Shown here piece after piece: positions 1-3,637 of a DNA stretch of 5,388 bases. Made by a program: the position numbers and the translations under genes. The stretch is taken from the NCBI GenBank assembly GCA_020849725.1, contig JADLAZ010000099.1:1-5388 (forward strand), given 5' to 3'. Position 1 is the first letter of the stretch, and each line of letters starts with the position of its first letter. The notes beneath the pieces are model-generated. The model was given only the letters and a program-made list of their open reading frames with translations. It was not told the DNA's origin and ran no database searches. This DNA is from Chloroflexota bacterium (GTDB lineage: Bacteria; Chloroflexota; Chloroflexia; Thermomicrobiales; JADLAZ01).

Positions 1-42
1 AGCGACGGCTGGCGCCAGGAGATCGAGCACGCTAGACTGCAT
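1..42 (-). CDS. Start of an unidentified gene, cut by the left window edge
   Basis: The minus strand reads ATG at 42-40 and stays open to position 1, giving 14 residues: MQSSVLDLLAPAVA. The case for a real gene rests on the translation signals. AGGAGG lies at 48-53 on the minus strand, 5 nt before the ATG, and a good promoter sits further upstream (85-113). The gene is divergent from the aldolase cluster, so it could be a regulator or a gene of the same pathway, but 14 residues do not allow a family assignment. The chosen ATG is the only one with a well-placed Shine-Dalgarno here. Confidence 0.6.
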   Translation of the reverse strand, partial: MQSSVLDLLAPAVA

Positions 43-84
43 TCGGCCCTCCTCTGCGACGAATAGTGCGCTTCACACACGCCT

Positions 85-113
85 ATCCTAGCAAAGGAGG
101 GCTGCCCTGTAGA
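85..113 (-). promoter_or_regulatory. Sigma-70-type promoter with extended -10, for the leftward gene
   Basis: Read on the minus strand: TCTACA at 113-108 (4 of 6 matches to TTGACA), a 17-nt spacer, then TAGGAT at 90-85 (4 of 6 matches to TATAAT, keeping the key T1, A2, A5 and T6). The spacer ends in TGC, giving an extended -10 (TGCTAGGAT). A start site near position 78 would leave a leader of roughly 35 nt before the ATG at 42, with the Shine-Dalgarno inside it. The spacing and position are good, but this is a consensus match by eye. Confidence 0.5.
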
Positions 114-144
114 ACGCATTCGCCCTGAACAATCAGCACGGTCG

Positions 145-174
145 TTGACGATCCGCTCAGTCCCATGCCAGTAT
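145..174 (+). promoter_or_regulatory. Weak candidate promoter for the aldolase operon
   Basis: TTGACG at 145-150 matches the -35 consensus at 5 of 6 positions. The best -10-like hexamer at a usable distance is CAGTAT at 169-174, with an 18-nt spacer and only 3 of 6 matches. This is the best plus-strand candidate in the divergent intergenic region and would give a leader of about 105 nt before the aldolase ATG. The -10 is poor, so the true promoter may differ or need an activator. Confidence 0.18.
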
Positions 175-226
175 GCCGTCTCGCGGACGGCGTCGGCGTA
201 CGCCCTATCGCCCAAGTGTGACGCCG
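175..226 (+). promoter_or_regulatory. Overlapping inverted repeats in the leader of the aldolase operon
   Basis: Three inverted repeats crowd together upstream of the aldolase start. GCCGTC (175-180) pairs with GACGGC (186-191) around a 5-nt loop. CGGCGTC (188-194) pairs with GACGCCG (220-226). Between these last two arms lies the perfect 10-bp palindrome GGCGTACGCC (195-204). The first and second structures share bases 188-191, so they are mutually exclusive as RNA folds. They could form an operator or leader structure. In GC-rich DNA short repeats like these also arise by chance, so the call is tentative. Confidence 0.2.
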
Positions 227-286
227 GCGCCATGACGACGCACTCGTGCCCGTGGTTCGATCGGGATCAGCAGAGGGAAGCAGCCC

Positions 287-1063
287 ATGGTGATGCGGCC
301 GAACGCGGTCAAGCAACGCCTCGCTGCCGGCAGTCATGCCGTTGGCACGATCATCCCGACCAACGCGCCGGCGCTGATCGAAATCTCGGCGCTGGCTGGC
401 TTCGATCACGTTATCATCGATGGCGAGCATGGCAACGTTGGCGTGCGCGACGTCGAAAACCTGGTGCGCGCCGCCGAGGCGGCCGGCATCACGCCGCTGG
501 CGCGCGTGCCGACGAACTCATCGATCGACATCTTGCGCTACCTGGACGTCGGCGTGCAGGGCGTGATGGTGCCGCAGGTGCGCACGGCTGCCGATGCTCA
601 GCGCGCCGTCGCCGCCGCCAAGTACTTCCCCGAGGGGCAGCGCGGGCTGGGCGGAACCCGCGCCGCGGCCTACGGCCTGGCTGGACCCCAGACCGAGTAC
701 GTCATCGCCGCCAACCGCGAGACGATGGTGCTGGCGCTACTCGAAGACAAAGCGGCGGTTGCCAATCTGGATGAGATCCTGGCCGTGCCCGGCATCGACG
801 TCTACTTCATCGGGCCGGCCGACCTGGCGCAGTCGTACGGTTACCCCGGCCGTGCCGACCATGCCGACGTGCAGGCCGCGATCGACACGATCATCCGCCG
901 CACCATCGCCGCCGGCAAAGTCGTCGGGACGAACGCGCCGAGCGGTCCGGCAGCAGCAGCGCTGCGCGGGCGCGGCGTGCGCTACCTCTGCACTGGCCTG
1001 TGGGGGCTGCTGGCCGGTGCGGCACGAGGCTACCTGTCGCACCTGCCCACGAATGAGACATGA
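287..1063 (+). CDS. HpcH/HpaI-family aldolase (class II, metal-dependent)
   Basis: A 258-residue protein, normal length for the HpcH/HpaI family. These cytosolic TIM-barrel enzymes cleave 4-hydroxy-2-oxo acids (for example 4-hydroxy-2-oxoheptanedioate or 5-keto-4-deoxyglucarate) to pyruvate or a related keto acid plus an aldehyde. Family landmarks are in order: catalytic His48 in IIDGEHGN, Arg73 in LARVP, the LDVGVQGVMVPQV segment (86-98), KYFPEGQRG (112-120), metal ligand Glu153 in LLEDKAAV, and metal ligand Asp179 in IGPADLAQSYG. All expected catalytic residues are present. The start is ATG 287, 8 nt after AGAGGGA (272-278); ATG 293 is an alternative two codons in, with worse spacing. It is the first gene of the rightward cluster. 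The family is certain; the substrate is not, and the C-terminal TGLWGLLAG lacks the Asp often found there, which may hint at a non-standard substrate. Confidence 0.93.
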   Translation: MVMRPNAVKQRLAAGSHAVGTIIPTNAPALIEISALAGFDHVIIDGEHGNVGVRDVENLVRAAEAAGITPLARVPTNSSIDILRYLDVGVQGVMVPQVRTAADAQRAVAAAKYFPEGQRGLGGTRAAAYGLAGPQTEYVIAANRETMVLALLEDKAAVANLDEILAVPGIDVYFIGPADLAQSYGYPGRADHADVQAAIDTIIRRTIAAGKVVGTNAPSGPAAAALRGRGVRYLCTGLWGLLAGAARGYLSHLPTNET

Positions 1064-1125
1064 TGGGCCACCTACCCGCTGGATGCTGGACCTACCACGC
1101 GTGGCCGGTCGGGAGCGGCGCATGA
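1060..1125 (+). other. 21-codon mini-ORF overlapping both neighbours by ATGA
   Basis: Reading from ATG 1060 gives a 21-residue ORF beginning MMGHLPAGCWTYHAW and ending at TGA 1123-1125. Its ATG overlaps the aldolase stop (ATGA, 1060-1063), and its own stop overlaps the ATG of the M20 gene (ATGA, 1122-1125), so it exactly fills the gap between the two genes. There is no clear Shine-Dalgarno before it, so translation would depend on ribosomes re-initiating after the aldolase. It may be a coupling device that carries ribosomes to the next start, a tiny protein, or chance. No function is claimed for the peptide. Confidence 0.25.
1111..1115 (+). promoter_or_regulatory. Ribosome binding site that decides the M20 gene start
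   Basis: GGGAG lies 6 nt before ATG 1122. The reading frame is open far upstream into the aldolase gene (to 594), and further ATGs occur in frame, for example at 1083. Only the 1122 start has a well-placed Shine-Dalgarno, and it gives the N-terminus expected for M20 enzymes (a helix leading into LVRIDSVNP). Confidence 0.6.
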
Positions 1126-2288
1126 GCGCTGTCGATGGGCGCGTGATCGACCTGCTGGCCGCGCTGGTGCGCATCGACTCGGTCAACCCGACGCTCGTGC
1201 CGGGAGCGGCCGGTGAGGCAGCGGTCGCCGCCTACCTGGCCGACTGGCTGCAGCAGTGGCCCCGGCTCGCGGTCGAGGTCGTCGAGGCCGCGCCGGGGCG
1301 GCCAAACGTCGTCGCCCAGCTGCCCGGCACGGCGACCGGGCCGACGCTGCTGCTCACCACACACCTGGACACCGTCGGCGTCGAGCACATGGACGCACCG
1401 TTCTCCGGCGAGATCCGCGACGACCGCCTCTACGGCCGCGGCGCCATGGACATCAAGAGCGGAGTGGCGGCGATGGCGGGTGCGCTGGCGACGCTGGCCG
1501 AAGGGCAACCGCTGGCCGGCACGGTCATCCTGGCGGCGGTGGCCGACGAGGAGGCCGAGTCGCTCGGCACCGAGCACCTGGCGCGGACAGTGCGCGCCGA
1601 CGCAGCCATCGTCCTGGAGCCGACCGACCTGCGGCCCTGCCTGGCGCACCGCGGCTTCGTCTGGCTGGAGGTGGAGACACACGGCCGGGCCGCCCATGGC
1701 TCGCGCCCGGCCGAAGGCATCGACGCTATCCTCATGATGGGTGGCTTCCTGGCTGAGCTAGCCGCGCTCGACGCGCGCCTGCAGCGCGGGCCGGCTTACC
1801 CTCTGGTCGGCCCGGCGTCGCTCCACGCCGGCACGATCCGGGGCGGTCTCGGCCCCAGCATCTATCCCGACGCCTGCGTCGCCGGCGTCGAGCGCCGCAC
1901 CATCCCCGGCGAGACACCGGTGACGGTGGCGGCCGAGATCGACGCCATCCACGACCGGCTGCGCGCTACCGACCCGCGCTACCAGGCCGAGACGCGCGTG
2001 CTATTCAGCCGGCCGCCGTATGAGGTCGACGCCATCGACGGGGCTCGCCTGCTAGAAAACCTGAACGCAGCCATTGCGGCACGAACCGGCGTGATCCCGA
2101 CGCCGATGGGCCACGCCGCCTGGATGGACTCGGCCATCCTGGGCGCGGCCGGCATCCCAGCGATCGTGTTCGGCCCCGGCGGCGAGGGGATGCATGGTGC
2201 GGTCGAGTACGTGCGGCTGCCGGAGGTGCTGACGTGCGCGGCAGTCCTGGTGGACCTGGCTCAGCGCTTCTGTGGCGTATCGCCCTGA
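1122..2288 (+). CDS. M20-family metallopeptidase / deacylase (ArgE/DapE/ACY1-like)
   Basis: A 388-residue cytosolic enzyme, typical of the M20 family. The family uses a two-metal centre to hydrolyse amide bonds in N-acyl amino acids, N-succinyl-diaminopimelate or small peptides. The signature residues are complete: His81 and Asp83 in TTHLDTV, bridging Asp110 in GRGAMDIKSG, catalytic Glu143 and ligand Glu144 in ADEEAESLG, ligand Glu166 in LEPTD, dimerisation-domain His192 in GRAAHGSRP, and distal ligand His358 in GPGGEGMHGAVEYV. The order is catalytic domain, dimerisation insert (about 180-295), then return to the catalytic domain. It lies 58 nt after the aldolase, bridged by a mini-ORF, and 72 nt before the amidohydrolase, so co-transcription is likely. 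Substrate is open: nothing nearby marks arginine or lysine biosynthesis, so a degradative acylase or peptidase role is more likely than true ArgE or DapE. Confidence 0.93.
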   Translation: MSAVDGRVIDLLAALVRIDSVNPTLVPGAAGEAAVAAYLADWLQQWPRLAVEVVEAAPGRPNVVAQLPGTATGPTLLLTTHLDTVGVEHMDAPFSGEIRDDRLYGRGAMDIKSGVAAMAGALATLAEGQPLAGTVILAAVADEEAESLGTEHLARTVRADAAIVLEPTDLRPCLAHRGFVWLEVETHGRAAHGSRPAEGIDAILMMGGFLAELAALDARLQRGPAYPLVGPASLHAGTIRGGLGPSIYPDACVAGVERRTIPGETPVTVAAEIDAIHDRLRATDPRYQAETRVLFSRPPYEVDAIDGARLLENLNAAIAARTGVIPTPMGHAAWMDSAILGAAGIPAIVFGPGGEGMHGAVEYVRLPEVLTCAAVLVDLAQRFCGVSP

Positions 2289-2291
2289 CCC

Positions 2292-2307
2292 GGCCGGCGC
2301 GCCGGCC
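2292..2307 (+). repeat. Perfect 16-bp palindrome just after the M20 gene
   Basis: GGCCGGCGCGCCGGCC is identical to its reverse complement and starts 4 nt after the M20 stop codon. As RNA it could form a GGCCGG/CCGGCC hairpin with a CGCG loop. No T-run follows, so it is not a classical intrinsic terminator. It could dampen read-through into the amidohydrolase gene, protect the 3' end of an upstream message, or bind a dimeric protein. The sequence is plain; the role is not. Confidence 0.4.
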
Positions 2308-2360
2308 CAACCCGACGCAACGCCCCCGACACGGTAGAACGCACCATCAGGAGGGAACGC

Positions 2361-3560
2361 ATGCAGGCCATCCGGATCTCACGGCTCGTTGACGGCACCG
2401 GCGCGGCGCCGGTCGAGCAGGTGACGGTGCTGATCGACGGCGACCAGATCGCGTCGGTGCCGCCCGGCGGGCGGATACCAGATGATGCGACCGTGCTGTA
2501 TGACGGCCCGGGCACGCTCCTGCCGGGTCTGATCGACGCGCATGTCCACCTGACCTTCGACGGCGGCCCGGACCCGGTGGCGACGATGAAGGCCGAAGAC
2601 GACCCACTCCTGCTCGTGCGCGCCATCGGCGGTGCGCAGCGGGCGCTGCGGGCCGGCATCACCACCATCCGTGAGGTCGGCGCGAAGAACGACGTCATCT
2701 TCGTCGTCAAGGAGGCGATTGACAGCGGGCTGGTGATCGGGCCGCGGTTGCTCGTCGCCGGGCGGCCGATCACGTCGGTGAAGGGGCACTGCTGGTTCAT
2801 GGGCGGCGAGGTTGCCAACGCCGACGAGATGCTGGCGCTGATGCATCGTCAGATCGACCAGGGCGCCGACCTGACCAAGGTGATGGCCAGCGGTGGTGGC
2901 ATGACCGTCGAGTCGAACGTGCGCGAGCCGCAGTTCACCGCCGGTGAGTTGTCGCGGCTGGTGGCCGAGTCGCACGCGCGCGGCCGCCACGTGTCGTCGC
3001 ACTGCCATGCCACTGCCAGCATCGCCAACAGCCTGGAGGCGGGCGTCGACACGATCGAGCACTGCTCGTGGATGACCTATGACGGGACCGAGATCGACGA
3101 CGCGCTGCTTGCCGAGCTGGCCCGCAGCGGCATCCATGTCGTGCCGACGCTGGCGCCGATCGCCATGGCAGTGAAGCACGGCCGGATCGGCCGAATGGCC
3201 AGCGGCATGGACGCGACCGCATTCTACGCGCACCGGCTGAACAACGTCCGCCGGATGCGAGCGGCCGGCGTGCCGATGATCGCCGGCTCCGACGCGGGTG
3301 TGAACTACCTGCCGCACGATGGCGGCATCGAGGAGATCATCCTGATGGTGGACGCCGGCTTCACGCCCGTCGAGGCGATCCAGGCCGCCACCGGCCGCTC
3401 GGCCGCCGTCATCGGCCTGCCGGCGGGTGCGCACACAGTCACGGCTGGCCAGACGGCTGATCTCGTCGTCGTCGCCGGTGACGTCGCGGCTGACATCACT
3501 GCCATCCGCTCGCCACGGCTCGTGCTGCGCTCGGGCCAGGTCGTGCATCGCGTCGCCTGA
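2361..3560 (+). CDS. Metal-dependent amidohydrolase, prolidase-like (imidazolonepropionase-type fold)
   Basis: A 399-residue amidohydrolase-superfamily enzyme. It opens with the small beta domain usual in this group (about 1-52), then a TIM barrel, and ends with the beta domain again (GQTADLVVVAGD). Metal-site residues can be placed: His61 and His63 in LIDAHVHL, Lys173 in LTKVMASGGG (the likely carboxylated bridging Lys), His214 in VSSHCHAT, His234 in DTIEHCSW, and Asp311 in AGSDAGVNY. GHCWFMGGE (142-150) matches the GH loop of the Xaa-Pro dipeptidase-like subgroup, whose tested members hydrolyse dipeptides or N-acyl/carbamoyl amino acids. The start is ATG 2361 with AGGAGG at 2349-2354, 6 nt away: the strongest Shine-Dalgarno of the cluster. 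It is the last gene of the operon, followed 14 nt after its stop by a strong stem-loop. No signal peptide is seen, so it is probably cytosolic. The superfamily is certain; the substrate is unknown. Confidence 0.93.
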   Translation: MQAIRISRLVDGTGAAPVEQVTVLIDGDQIASVPPGGRIPDDATVLYDGPGTLLPGLIDAHVHLTFDGGPDPVATMKAEDDPLLLVRAIGGAQRALRAGITTIREVGAKNDVIFVVKEAIDSGLVIGPRLLVAGRPITSVKGHCWFMGGEVANADEMLALMHRQIDQGADLTKVMASGGGMTVESNVREPQFTAGELSRLVAESHARGRHVSSHCHATASIANSLEAGVDTIEHCSWMTYDGTEIDDALLAELARSGIHVVPTLAPIAMAVKHGRIGRMASGMDATAFYAHRLNNVRRMRAAGVPMIAGSDAGVNYLPHDGGIEEIILMVDAGFTPVEAIQAATGRSAAVIGLPAGAHTVTAGQTADLVVVAGDVAADITAIRSPRLVLRSGQVVHRVA

Positions 3561-3574
3561 CAGCGCCCGCACCA

Positions 3575-3612
3575 GCTGGCCGCCGGTCCCTGTTACCGGA
3601 CCGGCGGCCAGC
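3575..3612. terminator. Bidirectional terminator-like stem between convergent genes
   Basis: A perfect 15-bp inverted repeat: GCTGGCCGCCGGTCC (3575-3589) and GGACCGGCGGCCAGC (3598-3612), with an 8-nt loop. It lies in the 77-nt gap between the amidohydrolase stop (3560) and the stop of the leftward surface-protein gene (3638), which is where a shared terminator is expected. Neither side has a T-run, so if it ends transcription it does so as a GC-rich hairpin without a U-tract or together with Rho. Confidence 0.7.
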
Positions 3613-3637
3613 CAGGTAGATGAAGCCTTTGGCAGCG

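Noticed and set aside
94..102. AAAGGAGGG on the plus strand as a ribosome binding site
   Set aside because: No start codon at a suitable distance opens a sustained frame. The bases fall in the spacer of the leftward promoter.
165..221. 18-codon ORF in the divergent intergenic region as a possible leader peptide
   Set aside because: No Shine-Dalgarno, no run of regulatory codons, and it overlaps the inverted repeats by chance composition.
145..774. Plus-strand ORF of 209 codons overlapping the aldolase
   Set aside because: Arg/Ala/Gly-rich shadow translation of the aldolase gene with no recognisable domain and no Shine-Dalgarno at its start.
1095..1104. 10-bp palindrome CCACGCGTGG between the aldolase and M20 genes
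   Set aside because: It is real as a sequence but short for GC-rich DNA and lies inside the mini-ORF; nothing else supports an operator there.
594..1121. Upstream extension of the M20 reading frame to an ATG at 594, giving a 564-residue protein
   Set aside because: The extra part overlaps the well-supported aldolase gene, is rich in Arg, Ser and Pro as out-of-frame GC-rich translation is, and lacks M20 features. The start at 1122 has a good ribosome binding site and gives the normal family length.
2379..3572. Minus-strand ORF of 397 codons covering almost the whole amidohydrolase gene
   Set aside because: Antisense mirror of a GC-rich gene. The protein is Arg/His/Asp-rich with no domain, whereas the plus-strand frame has all amidohydrolase metal ligands.
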